A stretch of DNA of 36,327 nt from Pelotomaculum sp. PtaU1.Bin035 (GCA_002067965.1 MVRN01000105.1:1-36327); one strand, 5' to 3'; counted from the first letter of the stretch, positions 1-9,431 are shown. The notes: a model not told the origin generated them from the letters alone. Numbers and translations are program-made.

Positions 1-2803
1 CGATCCTGACTCAGCGCGCTTTCCTTCATGCCGCGCTTTATGTTCGTTCAAATTCCTCTATGGTCGATCCTGACTCATAAACGGAAATCTGTTCTGCAAT
101 ATCGACATAGTTCAAATTCCTCTATGGTCGATCCTGACGGCCCAGGCTATCGCGAAATATACAGGAAAGTCAAGTTCAAATTCCTCTATGGTCGATCCTG
201 ACAAAAACCACTGGAAAGGATGAACAAAGCTGAACTTTGTTCAAATTCCTCTATGGTCGATCCTGACAGGTCAAGACTATTCCAACAGCAGACGGCGAAG
301 GGGGTTCAAATTCCTCTATGGTCGATCCTGACCATCAGCGGCCTTCTGTTCAGCCTCTTCGATATCAACGTTCAAATTCCTCTATGGTCGATCCTGACCT
401 TACAAGAACACAGGCGTCGATCTATACTTCGACAGTTCAAATTCCTCTATGGTCGATCCTGACAATATCTCCTCAGTAGACAGGCGCCGGCCAGTACGCG
501 TTCAAATTCCTCTATGGTCGATCCTGACTGCCTGTAAAGAATGCACATAGTAAACCTTCTGTTTGTTCAAATTCCTCTATGGTCGATCCTGACCTAATCC
601 CTTTGCTGTTCAGGTCATTAGCCTGCATTGTTCAAATTCCTCTATGGTCGATCCTGACCGGAAGTAAGTAGCTGAAGAAGCAGTGATGTTTTAAAGTTCA
701 AATTCCTCTATGGTCGATCCTGACGCTGACTGGCCGGCAAGAGGGCTTTTTCAGAGCATGTTCAAATTCCTCTATGGTCGATCCTGACAGCGCTTCCCTG
801 AACAGCATATCGTCATCCATCCGGGTTCAAATTCCTCTATGGTCGATCCTGACTGTCCCAATACTCGCTGGTAGCTGTCTGATAAGCAAGTTCAAATTCC
901 TCTATGGTCGATCCTGACCCCACCGGTACGTCGTTGCCCCGTCAGTAAATTTATGGTTCAAATTCCTCTATGGTCGATCCTGACCCGGCCAGTCAGCGGT
1001 TATTGGGGCAGGACCTATATAGTTCAAATTCCTCTATGGTCGATCCTGACGTATAGCATCCTAACATTACAATCGAATTTATCTTTGTTCAAATTCCTCT
1101 ATGGTCGATCCTGACCAATCTTAACGCTACCCACAGCATCAGCCTGGGCCTGTTCAAATTCCTCTATGGTCGATCCTGACGGGATTAAAAATCATAATTG
1201 GGTAGACAATCTGGAGGTTCAAATTCCTCTATGGTCGATCCTGACCAGGTTTTCCAATAACGTTGCCGGCATGTTTGTTTGTTCAAATTCCTCTATGGTC
1301 GATCCTGACGCTCATTCCCTCTGGGGCTTGTTGGGCTCCTACCTGCGTTCAAATTCCTCTATGGTCGATCCTGACGCGAACGGGACAAAAGCCTTCTTCA
1401 TGCTCTGGAAAGTTCAAATTCCTCTATGGTCGATCCTGACCAACCAGGATGCCGGCAAGGTTTTAATGGTCTCTGGTTCAAATTCCTCTATGGTCGATCC
1501 TGACCTCATCCCCGATAGTGAATGTAGGCTGTGTACCATGTTCAAATTCCTCTATGGTCGATCCTGACCAGGTTTGCCGTTGCTACTGACAGGAATAAAA
1601 TGTCTGTTCAAATTCCTCTATGGTCGATCCTGACGAAGCGGCCAAACCGTCAATGTAAGCGCATTTATTGTTCAAATTCCTCTATGGTCGATCCTGACCA
1701 ATACCGGCGTTTCCAAATTATCATTTGTTTCAATGTTCAAATTCCTCTATGGTCGATCCTGACGCACCTGGGACCGCGTTCCAGTTCATGTTTACCTTCG
1801 TTCAAATTCCTCTATGGTCGATCCTGACTCATGATCTTGCGCTCATAAGTGTCGCGCATGTTCTGTTCAAATTCCTCTATGGTCGATCCTGACTCAGGCC
1901 CCCGGTGTTGGGACCCTTATTTTCTGGCTAGTTCAAATTCCTCTATGGTCGATCCTGACGTGATATCATGCAGATTCATAAAACGTCCAGGGATGTTCAA
2001 ATTCCTCTATGGTCGATCCTGACCAGTACCAACAAGGGGATCGTCAGCGGTTATCGCAGTTCAAATTCCTCTATGGTCGATCCTGACGTGCAGCTGGGGA
2101 CCCCGCTTATCTGCTTTAAAATAGTTCAAATTCCTCTATGGTCGATCCTGACGGATCAGTTCCCCGGCTGTACGGTCCCAGCATCCTTGTTCAAATTCCT
2201 CTATGGTCGATCCTGACTCGGTCAGGGCAATAACGCACATATCGTAAATAGTCGTTCAAATTCCTCTATGGTCGATCCTGACTGCCGTAATACTTGATAC
2301 TGTTGACGGCCTGCAGTGGGTTCAAATTCCTCTATGGTCGATCCTGACCTCAGGTCGGCATTGCTCAGGTCGGCACCGCTCAGGTGTTCAAATTCCTCTA
2401 TGGTCGATCCTGACGTTTAATGTCCATTGACACAAACCCCCTTAATTTCCGTTCAAATTCCTCTATGGTCGATCCTGACGAAGACTTCGACCGGCTGAAT
2501 CGGCTGGACATTCTTGTTCAAATTCCTCTATGGTCGATCCTGACCTGAGTAGTATTTTCCGCTTATAAATTGTCTTAATGGTTCAAATTCCTCTATGGTC
2601 GATCCTGACGAGGCTAAAAACTTAATAGACCGGATTGCAGCAAAGTTCAAATTCCTCTATGGTCGATCCTGACTTTTCTCTGGCTCGCTCTTCGGAATAT
2701 TTTTTACTTGTTCAAATTCCTCTATGGTCGATCCTGACGTAGGAAATCAACCTGGTTAGGATTCAGTGGATAGAGTTCAAATTCCTCTATGGTCGATCCT
2801 GAC
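1..2803 (-). CRISPR. Type I-B CRISPR array, 44 complete repeats, cut by the window start
   Basis: A 29-bp repeat recurs from a partial copy at 1-10 to the last copy at 2775-2803, giving 44 complete copies and 44 spacers of 35-37 bp. On the plus strand each repeat begins GTTCAAATTCC and ends GATCCTGAC. I see no sequence variant among the copies. On the minus strand the repeat ends AGAGGAATTTGAAC, so an 8-nt crRNA handle ATTTGAAC results, resembling the ATTGAAAC handle of type I-B and III systems. This puts transcription on the minus strand, with the leader beside cas2, the youngest spacers near 2803 and the oldest to the left. The distal end is outside the window, so the total size is unknown. 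The uniform repeats suggest a recently active array. Confidence 0.99.
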
Positions 2804-2880
2804 CGCACGCGGGATACCCATTCTGCCTGCATTTTTGGCACCCTCATTCCGTGTTTTTGCGTCAAACCTCCGGTTTGGAT
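2804..2880 (-). promoter_or_regulatory. Short CRISPR leader between cas2 and the first repeat
   Basis: Only 77 bp separate the cas2 stop from the leader-proximal repeat. A perfect 6-bp inverted repeat with a 3-nt loop (CAAACC at 2863-2868, GGTTTG at 2872-2877) lies just after the cas2 stop. It has no U-run behind it and does not look like a terminator. I found no convincing -35/-10 pair inside the 77 bp. The array may therefore be read from the cas operon, or from a promoter within cas2. That is inference. Confidence 0.55.
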
Positions 2881-3162
2881 TTATAAGAAATTATCAGTGG
2901 GATCCACAGTGTTGGTTAGTATGTTCCTCTGCAATTTAATACTATCATTCAACTGATACATAATTACAAAATCCATGTCTTTGTCAATAAACGATTCGAG
3001 TTCTCTTTTTAGCATCAATGATTTTCCCTCAGTAAGCTCACCTTCGAATACCGATTTCTGAACATGATTAAGGTATTTTCTGCAGGTCTTCAGAGCCTTG
3101 ACAAGCCTTCGCTGGCCGGCTTTGTCCTCTGTACAGATGTCGTATACCAGAATTATTCTTAT
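2881..3162 (-). CDS. cas2: Cas2 endoribonuclease-fold adaptation protein, non-canonical AUA start
   Basis: A 93-codon reading frame reads RIILVYDICTEDKAGQRRL, the typical Cas2 N-terminus with the conserved Asp at residue 8. It continues with the ferredoxin-like segments EGELTEGKSL and DFVIMYQLND and ends at TAA. Cas2 dimers bridge two Cas1 dimers during spacer integration. The open frame begins after a TGA at 3181-3183 and contains no ATG, GTG or TTG before about residue 48. The only position that gives the normal Cas2 N-terminus is ATA at 3160-3162, four bases past the cas1 stop, so simple gene calling misses this gene. It is the last gene of the cas operon. A sequence error or a real start-codon mutation are the alternatives. 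The identity is secure; the start is not. Confidence 0.9.
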   Translation of the reverse strand: MRIILVYDICTEDKAGQRRLVKALKTCRKYLNHVQKSVFEGELTEGKSLMLKRELESFIDKDMDFVIMYQLNDSIKLQRNILTNTVDPTDNFL

Positions 3163-3166
3163 TTTA

Positions 3167-4135
3167 TCACCACCACACTTTCACCGGAGAGAATTCCTCC
3201 TCACCCAGTAGATGCTTGACCAATTTGTAAAGATCGAGCCTGATCAGACTTTTGTACCGGATGTTTCTCTTAAGTTTGCGGTGAAGGATGGTATTCTCCA
3301 AGACAGTTTCGAATTCCTTGACAAATATTTTCCTGCCTTCTTCGGTGAGATATGTTGATTTCAGATTGCGGTCAAAATGTTTTTCCGAAAGCATATTGAG
3401 GTTCGTGAGGCGAAAAACCAGTCTATCCACAAGGATCGGTTTGAATATTTCCGCAATGTCCAGGGCTAGGGAGTATCTACGTTCCGATGGCTCGTGAAGG
3501 AAGCTGATAGTAGGATTAAGCGCAGTCCGATGAATTTCCTTCAAAACCGTCGTATAGGTCATGGCGTTGCCGAAAGAGATCAAAGCGTTCAGGGCGTTCT
3601 GTGGCGGTTGTTTACTGCGCTGTCCGAATTCCCAGCCGGTTAAGTTTTCCCATGTTGAATAATAAGCCTTCCTAGCATGGGCCTCCACGCTCATAAGATC
3701 TTCAGGCGAATTGGCTCGGATAGCGGCCTCCCGGTAAATATCCAATTTAGCGCAAATCTCATCGTAATCACGCTTTTCCAAATTGCGCCTGATATTGTGG
3801 ATGGCAGCGTCAATAACCTGCCCGGCCAGTTCCATTCTTTTACTTATATCCAGATAGTGCTCAACCTGCTTTACAATAAGGTAGCCTGATAGCAAGGTTT
3901 CGCGGGGAATGAAACTACCAGAATAATGACCGTAATAGTTAAAAAAATGGACAGCAACCTGGTTTTTTGAAAGAAATTCCAGCAACTGTGTATTAAGATC
4001 CATATCTACGAAGCAATAGATGTGGTCAATGTCTTCCACCGGAATAAATTTGCGTTCGTCGTCCTTTTCCAGCGCCAGGGTATTTTCCTTTCTTTTCAGG
4101 CGCCCAGGTGAAAAGATATAATAGGTTCTGCTCAT
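3167..4135 (-). CDS. cas1: Cas1 CRISPR integrase
   Basis: A protein of 322 residues, normal for type I-B Cas1, the integrase that inserts new spacers at the leader end together with Cas2. The expected metal-ligand residues are visible: Glu151 in MSVEAHARKAYY, His214 in SFLHEPSERRYSL, and an acidic residue in LALDIAEIFKP (Asp226/Glu229). An ATG lies six codons upstream, but the ATG at 4133-4135 has a good Shine-Dalgarno (AAGGAGACGGTT before it) and gives the usual MSRTYYIFSPGRLKRKENTL N-terminus, so I chose it. It follows cas4 by 10 bases and precedes cas2 by 4, which indicates one operon and coupled adaptation genes. Confidence 0.97.
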   Translation of the reverse strand: MSRTYYIFSPGRLKRKENTLALEKDDERKFIPVEDIDHIYCFVDMDLNTQLLEFLSKNQVAVHFFNYYGHYSGSFIPRETLLSGYLIVKQVEHYLDISKRMELAGQVIDAAIHNIRRNLEKRDYDEICAKLDIYREAAIRANSPEDLMSVEAHARKAYYSTWENLTGWEFGQRSKQPPQNALNALISFGNAMTYTTVLKEIHRTALNPTISFLHEPSERRYSLALDIAEIFKPILVDRLVFRLTNLNMLSEKHFDRNLKSTYLTEEGRKIFVKEFETVLENTILHRKLKRNIRYKSLIRLDLYKLVKHLLGEEEFSPVKVWW

Positions 4136-4145
4136 AACCGTCTCC

Positions 4146-4676
4146 TTACGCAAAACAAAAATCGAAGTAAGCGCATTTTGAACAAATTTTCTTTCTGGTT
4201 TTTGGTGGAAGCGAATCTTTTTTCAATAGGCTGGCGATATCCCCAAGCGCCTCTCGAATTTTCAGGTCGTCTTCCGGCTCATATTCTATTTCGACTTTTC
4301 TCATACTGGCCGGGTAATGAAGTACTCCTCCCGAGCAGTTAACGTTCTTCTGCCTCAGGTTAAAAATATAGAATTTTAGTTGCCAGGTATGCGCATCCTC
4401 GAATTTTTTGCTTTTCTTAATTTCGTGAACATAAACCTGATCACCATAGACCAGAAAATCAATCTTAATATTATCGAAAGCAAATTCGCGGTTCTGTTCC
4501 CGCTGAAATCTGGTTTCATGCAACAGCTTTCCTTTTATGACATTGGCGTTCTCTGAAACGTTTTCCATATTTAGGCCCTTCGCAAACAGCCATAACTTAC
4601 GTTTACAAATAAAGTAATAGGCAACCATAGTTCCGGTGATATGCTGTTCTTCAAGGCTTTCTACCCGATCAATCAT
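4146..4676 (-). CDS. cas4: Cas4 iron-sulfur exonuclease
   Basis: A 176-residue Cas4 of the PD-(D/E)XK, RecB-like type, which trims prespacers and selects those with a PAM. Visible features are one N-terminal cysteine (Cys24 in YYFICKRKLWL), the C-terminal cluster ICSKCAYFDFCF (Cys165, Cys168, Cys174) that completes a 4Fe-4S site, the nuclease residues Asp73 (KIDFL) and Glu85/Lys87 (HEIKKSK), and the QLKFYIF motif. I chose the ATG at 4674-4676 because it gives the standard N-terminus; the frame stays open for 10 more codons upstream. It overlaps the end of cas3 by 8 bases, so translational coupling is likely. Confidence 0.95.
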   Translation of the reverse strand: MIDRVESLEEQHITGTMVAYYFICKRKLWLFAKGLNMENVSENANVIKGKLLHETRFQREQNREFAFDNIKIDFLVYGDQVYVHEIKKSKKFEDAHTWQLKFYIFNLRQKNVNCSGGVLHYPASMRKVEIEYEPEDDLKIREALGDIASLLKKDSLPPKTRKKICSKCAYFDFCFA

Positions 4677-7347
4677 AATTGACACCCGTAATATCAGAAT
4701 AGTCAATATTTGCTGTCTGGATGTCCCTAAACCAATTTTTAAATTTCTTTATCAGGCTGTTTCTTTCTTCATGTATTACACCTTCCGCGATCATCTTATC
4801 AAAGTCAAGGACTCCGGGTTTTACGGATTTTTCGGAACGTCGATACTGCGGTATACTTAGCACATATTTGGGGATTATGTCTTTCGCCAGATTAAGATAG
4901 CTAATCCGGGAATGAGCAGTTAATTCACACATATCCTTGTAAAATCTTTCAAGCAAAACGGTGGGTATAACCTGTATTTCACAGATTTTCCGGAACAATT
5001 TCTGTGCATCTGGTTTGCAATCCGAACAAAACCCATGGTCGAGAATCTCCAAGGTTTTGAAATAGTTTTCCAGGTATTTGCCTAAATTGAGCTTGATCTG
5101 GTTTCTGTCCGCATTTGGACCGGTCGCCTTTTCCAGAATTTCATAAGCTGATTCAACCCAGGCAACCTTTTGGTGTTCATTAAGAGTATATGGTTCGGGA
5201 ACTTTCTGCCTGATCAACTCGGCTAGGTTCTTGTTTGCCGTTTGTCTGACCTGCTGAAACTTTTCTCTGGCAACCCTTTTAGCTGGGCGGAAAGCTTTAC
5301 TCCACTCTGGTTTATCAAGCAGCCCGGAGTAGTCCAGTCCGTAATCCAGGGATATTTTCCGGCTGGCGAAGGCAGCCAGCAGCACCAGGGACAGGGCGGT
5401 TAAATCACGATCATATACCCAGCCATTATCAGAAGCCAGGGATAAAGAGTGGACCATTATTACGACGTTCGCTTCATCAAGAGGGATATCCGTCCCTCCG
5501 CGGGCATACCTGCGGAAGACCCGCCCCATACGTTGTACCAGGCTGTCGGCGGGGCTGGATTCGGTAAATAACAGATCGGCGTCAATATCCAGGGAGGCTT
5601 CGACCAGTTGAGTGGCAATGACTATACAGCATTTCCCCTCGCGCTTGCCACGTTCCGGCGAATTGGGCATATATTTTTCCACAAGAAGTTGCTCAAGTTC
5701 TTTCTTTCTTGCCCGTGTGAACCGGGAATGCAGGAGAATAGTATCAATGTCTGTGGCACCCGTTTTTTCAAGGATATTAAAAGCGTTGACCGCCGCTTTG
5801 ACGGTGTTGAAAACCGCCAACACTTTTTTGCCATTGCGTGCGGCAGCAAGCATTTCGCGAACTGGTTCAGCAAAATCTTCACTGGAGTGAAATAGAAAAC
5901 GCAACTTGTGCCGGGCGATTTTTCCCCGGTCCTGGAATTCTGGCTTTTGGAGCAGGTTTATTATCTGTTTTTCCTCGATCCCCACACGATCGATAATGGT
6001 TTGCCTTATAAACGGGGGAAGGGTGGCGGTCATCAGAAGAGTGCTGCCCCCTAAAAAATGATTTTGTTGGATGAGATGTGTTACAATGGCCGCCGCTTGG
6101 GGATCGTAGGCCTGAACCTCGTCAATAACCAGGCAACTGTCCATCAATACAGCAAAAATTCTCTCATAGCCGGGATAGCGGAGCGCCGCCGGTACAATCT
6201 GGTCGGCAGTGGACATAATATAGGGTTCGCACAGGTGCTTGGCTAAGTCCATTGCTTTCCCTGTTTCAAGTTCCATATCCAGATCAAGTTCCGCGCAGTT
6301 CTGGTTGAAGATTTCTAGCGAGGCGTCGCTGTGTAGAAGGGATACGTGGTTATTGAACCGGAACTCAGTCTGATTTATTGTATCCCTGGTTCTCTGCCAG
6401 GCGTTGTTAACCGCTACTTTGATGGGAAGGGTAAAGATGTTGCGCCGGCCCGCTCCCCAAAGATAGGCGAACTCAGTTTTGCCAAAGCCGGTTGGTGCTA
6501 CTAGGATCAAGTTGGTTTTTCGCAATTCCGGTTGGTTTTCGAAGAAAGTTCTCTGCCAGAATGATTCAGGATTAATCCGGGAAGCAACAGCGGAGCAAAC
6601 CTGCTCAAATGACGGATATTCACCAAATTCGATATCATTGGTGGTCAGGTCCGAATCACCAGCTTCCACCAGGGAGGCAAAATGGTCAGCTCGCATCAGG
6701 TTTCCTGTAATAAATATGCGAAGCAACTCATTCTTCTGGTACTCATCGGAGATCCGGAGACGCCCGGGTAGAAAAACCATAGTATAGGGCGGAATGAGAA
6801 TGCCTGCATTGCCAAGGTTGTTGTATTTTAAGTATTCTATCAGGTTTTTGTTGACGGATATTACCGAAGGATCGAGATTGTGTTTTTGAGCTAAGTGTTC
6901 TATTGTACGCTTTGCTTCTAAGACCAAGTTCTCCCAGGTTTCTAGAAAATGACTAACCTCCTCAGCTTTATCGCTGATTTCCTGTGAGCGATGCCCAAGA
7001 AAAAGCTGGGGAAAATGACCGCGCCAGTGGTGAAAGGCCACTGCCGAGCGCACGGTTTCAGGGTGGGGAACATTGTCTTCGATGGGGTTGAAAAGAAATA
7101 ATGAAAGCAGTCCATGAGGTACCCTCAGATCGGACTTATACTCCCCAAAAATTTTGTTCCCTAGTTTCGATTGAAAACCAGGGTCCACCTTCCCAATGTC
7201 ATGCAGCAGTGCTGCATATTTCAGGGCTACCCACCACGTGTCGGTTGGAGGTATAGTTCGTTTTTTTTGCAGAATCTCTATTGCTTCTAATAAGTCTCCG
7301 GTATGTTTGGTTAGAAGGGTTCCATTGCTTTTCGCCCAAAGTTCCAA
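4669..7347 (-). CDS. cas3: Cas3 HD nuclease-helicase
   Basis: The effector nuclease-helicase of type I systems, recruited by Cascade to degrade target DNA. About 892 residues. It carries an N-terminal HD nuclease domain (His15, then HDIGK at 49-53), Walker A APTGFGKT at 284-291, a DEVQ box at 409-412 (DEVH is commoner), the motif MTATLP, and the C-terminal helicase motifs QLVEASLDID and QRMGRVFRR. HD and helicase are fused, the usual I-B form. The frame opens with TTG at 7366-7368, but only the TTG at 7345-7347 has a ribosome-binding site in place (AAGGGGGTG six bases before). That start gives LELWAKSNG, the normal beginning of Cas3. It overlaps cas4 downstream. Confidence 0.96.
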   Translation of the reverse strand: MELWAKSNGTLLTKHTGDLLEAIEILQKKRTIPPTDTWWVALKYAALLHDIGKVDPGFQSKLGNKIFGEYKSDLRVPHGLLSLFLFNPIEDNVPHPETVRSAVAFHHWRGHFPQLFLGHRSQEISDKAEEVSHFLETWENLVLEAKRTIEHLAQKHNLDPSVISVNKNLIEYLKYNNLGNAGILIPPYTMVFLPGRLRISDEYQKNELLRIFITGNLMRADHFASLVEAGDSDLTTNDIEFGEYPSFEQVCSAVASRINPESFWQRTFFENQPELRKTNLILVAPTGFGKTEFAYLWGAGRRNIFTLPIKVAVNNAWQRTRDTINQTEFRFNNHVSLLHSDASLEIFNQNCAELDLDMELETGKAMDLAKHLCEPYIMSTADQIVPAALRYPGYERIFAVLMDSCLVIDEVQAYDPQAAAIVTHLIQQNHFLGGSTLLMTATLPPFIRQTIIDRVGIEEKQIINLLQKPEFQDRGKIARHKLRFLFHSSEDFAEPVREMLAAARNGKKVLAVFNTVKAAVNAFNILEKTGATDIDTILLHSRFTRARKKELEQLLVEKYMPNSPERGKREGKCCIVIATQLVEASLDIDADLLFTESSPADSLVQRMGRVFRRYARGGTDIPLDEANVVIMVHSLSLASDNGWVYDRDLTALSLVLLAAFASRKISLDYGLDYSGLLDKPEWSKAFRPAKRVAREKFQQVRQTANKNLAELIRQKVPEPYTLNEHQKVAWVESAYEILEKATGPNADRNQIKLNLGKYLENYFKTLEILDHGFCSDCKPDAQKLFRKICEIQVIPTVLLERFYKDMCELTAHSRISYLNLAKDIIPKYVLSIPQYRRSEKSVKPGVLDFDKMIAEGVIHEERNSLIKKFKNWFRDIQTANIDYSDITGVNYD

Positions 7348-7364
7348 AATAATCACCCCCTTGT

Positions 7365-8258
7365 TCAATTGTTAAATTCAATCTTGGCCATAAATACTGG
7401 GCTGCATAATCTCTGGTCGGTCAGTAAAACCGGTATTTTCAGGCGATTATCCAGGGGAATCTGCGACCGGCAAATCTTGGCCTTTACATGGTTGAAACTT
7501 CGAATGGTTCCCTTTCTATCTTCGCTGTAAGGAACTTCGACCAGACGGAAAAGAGAAGTCACCAGCGTGACGCTCCCATTCATCCGCTGGAAAAAGTCCT
7601 GGTATTCATCATCATCTATATAGTTACCAAGGAAGGCTGATTCCGGAGCCGGCAACCATTGGTAGAAATTCCGGGCGTTTTGCTGTGATTCGGCCTGATC
7701 AGAAGGGAGTAATTCAATAATTTCACTTGCATACGGAATTACCCAATCCTCGGCGCGACCGAGATGCAGGTGACTAAACCATTTTTCCGGCTGGGTTAGA
7801 CGTTTCTCGACCAGTTGCATGACTTCTTGATCGGAATGAGAAAAATACAAGAAGGTTCTGATATTATTTAACACATCACAAACAACGGGAATTTGCCCTC
7901 CGGGGTGTTCAGGTCTTTCCTGAAACCTCCGGTTGGTGGCTTCGACAAATCTCTGCGCATGCATTTCACGGCTCATATTGCGGAGCCAACAGTATTCCTG
8001 GGTCAGGGCTCCCTGACGGCTTAAATCGCTGGTGGAATACTGCTCCAAGGTTCCAAACTGGCTTAACACGCCGATGGAAAACTCCTGTGTCAGGGTCCTT
8101 TCGATCAGCGCTCGCTCCCCGATAATGTTGGCAAGCATTCCGATTATAGTCGAATAGGGCGGCAGTGGATAGGTGTTCCTTGGATTATTGGTAAACGGAA
8201 CATGGTAGTGGGCAGATGGCGCCTGCAGCGATATTTTTACAACATTCAAGCCTTTCAT
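7365..8258 (-). CDS. cas5: Cas5 (Cas5t/Cas5b type) Cascade subunit
   Basis: Cas5 caps the 5' handle of the crRNA in the Cascade complex. The 297-residue product starts MKGLNVVKISLQAPSAHYHV, followed by a proline-rich NPRNTYPLPPYSTIIGMLAN segment, the signature N-terminus of type I-B Cas5 proteins with the G-M-L-A helix. The frame extends 44 codons upstream into cas7, but the ATG at 8256-8258 with GGAGGTGGCAAA before it gives the family N-terminus, so the upstream part is not coding. It starts 10 bases after the cas7 stop. Its stop lies 17 bases before the chosen cas3 start. Confidence 0.93.
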   Translation of the reverse strand: MKGLNVVKISLQAPSAHYHVPFTNNPRNTYPLPPYSTIIGMLANIIGERALIERTLTQEFSIGVLSQFGTLEQYSTSDLSRQGALTQEYCWLRNMSREMHAQRFVEATNRRFQERPEHPGGQIPVVCDVLNNIRTFLYFSHSDQEVMQLVEKRLTQPEKWFSHLHLGRAEDWVIPYASEIIELLPSDQAESQQNARNFYQWLPAPESAFLGNYIDDDEYQDFFQRMNGSVTLVTSLFRLVEVPYSEDRKGTIRSFNHVKAKICRSQIPLDNRLKIPVLLTDQRLCSPVFMAKIEFNN

Positions 8259-8268
8259 TTTGCCACCT

Positions 8269-9399
8269 CTATTCCAAAAATGCCGTAATATCCTCAATAT
8301 TTTCGAGTCTGACAAGTTTGCCGGTCGTGGAAGTAATGGTATGAGCACCACTATACCAGGCATTTTGTACATAGTCGTTGGAAAGAGCAAAATCCAGTTG
8401 TTCGATATCGATTGTTTTATTCTTTATTTCAATAAAACTGTGAAAAACCGGAGCCGGCAGGCTGAGGGTTGCCATGACCAGGAATTTTGGTATCAGACCA
8501 TAACTCTCCGTGCTGGAATGAATGTTCAAACCATTTTTCAATACATACAACAGGTTTTTAATTCGTTCCATGCGCTCTTCTTTTTCAACGGCGAAAACCA
8601 ACTTGTTGTTATAGACACCAATAAAGCCTTTTGTCTTGTTTTCACCATCACATATTTTCCGCCAGGTTCCGTCTTCTTCAATCGCAACCCCATTAATGGT
8701 ATTCACGTACATTTCATCTTGAGAGGATTCCTGTGAATTTTGGTTAATCCATTCCATAACTGCTTGGGGAAGCTTTTTAAAATAATGCTCACTGAAGCCG
8801 GTCCGGCACAAGTCGAGAGTGAAGGTTACCCGGTATAGGGAATGGTGTTCTTCTCTCTGGAATGGATTAGGACCTTTTGGCATATCTTCTTCTTTTCCCT
8901 GAGAAAGTGCACGTTCAACCAAATCGTGATTGGCATTGAAAGACATGTCGGCTTGCCAGGTTTCCAGAGAGATAGCTTTTGTAATGCCTAGCGGAGCTTT
9001 ACGAACCAGGCTCAGACCCTTTTCCGATTCGGAGCCGGTTTCATTGGCGGATGCTTCTTCGGTAGTGTTTTTTTTACCTCTACTTGTTCTGGGCTTTTCC
9101 GGGGTGGTAGTGCTCATGAAGCCGAAGAAATCCATTTCCGGATAGTCGATGATGTTGGCTGATGGAAAGGCAAATTGAATGACTTCTTTACTTTTTGCCA
9201 CTGGAGCCGGTTTCCAGTCGAATTGCTGGTGCAAAGTTGAAAAAAGGTGATGGCGTATGAAGGCTCTACTCATGTAAGAATAGACGCCATCTGGCCGGGT
9301 CATTTTTTTTATGGAAGTTATATTTCCCCCTAGCTTGTCGTCCCGGTTTACCGCGGAACTTTCAAAGATCACAGTTGCAGTAATCCCTTTCGTTTTCAT
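8269..9399 (-). CDS. cas7: Cas7 (Cst2/DevR family) Cascade backbone
   Basis: Cas7 is the repeated backbone subunit that lines the crRNA spacer. This 376-residue protein begins MKTKGITATVIFESSAVNRD and continues KLGGNITSIKK...SYMSRAFIRHHLF, as expected for the Cst2/DevR branch of type I-B Cas7. A lysine-, serine- and glutamate-rich low-complexity insert lies around residues 100-130 (TTTPEKPRTSRGKKNTTEEAS), probably a surface loop. The ATG at 9397-9399 has CAAAGGAGCTGATCAG upstream, a good ribosome-binding site. It lies between cas8 and cas5, the normal order of the Tneap-like I-B operon. Confidence 0.94.
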   Translation of the reverse strand: MKTKGITATVIFESSAVNRDDKLGGNITSIKKMTRPDGVYSYMSRAFIRHHLFSTLHQQFDWKPAPVAKSKEVIQFAFPSANIIDYPEMDFFGFMSTTTPEKPRTSRGKKNTTEEASANETGSESEKGLSLVRKAPLGITKAISLETWQADMSFNANHDLVERALSQGKEEDMPKGPNPFQREEHHSLYRVTFTLDLCRTGFSEHYFKKLPQAVMEWINQNSQESSQDEMYVNTINGVAIEEDGTWRKICDGENKTKGFIGVYNNKLVFAVEKEERMERIKNLLYVLKNGLNIHSSTESYGLIPKFLVMATLSLPAPVFHSFIEIKNKTIDIEQLDFALSNDYVQNAWYSGAHTITSTTGKLVRLENIEDITAFLE

Positions 9400-9431
9400 C
9401 TGATCAGCTCCTTTGTTTGTATAATTTAAGG

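Noticed and set aside
220-2216. Reading frames of 80-133 codons across the array with recurring peptides SNSSMVDPD, VQIPLWSILT and FKFLYGRS.
   Set aside because: They are the CRISPR repeat read in three frames. Spacers are unrelated to each other and there are no ribosome-binding sites.
46-2803. Repeat begins GTTCAAATTCC, like the T-arm GGTTCAAATCC of tRNA genes.
   Set aside because: No acceptor, D or anticodon arms surround it and the rest is a regular CRISPR array. I found no tRNA gene in the window.
2863-2877. CAAACC/GGTTTG hairpin as terminator of the cas operon.
   Set aside because: No U-run follows on the minus strand, and termination here would cut the array off from its most likely promoter.
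8259-8390. Extension of Cas5 by 44 residues overlapping cas7.
   Set aside because: The ATG at 8256-8258 has a good ribosome-binding site and the family N-terminus; the extension overlaps conserved cas7 coding sequence.
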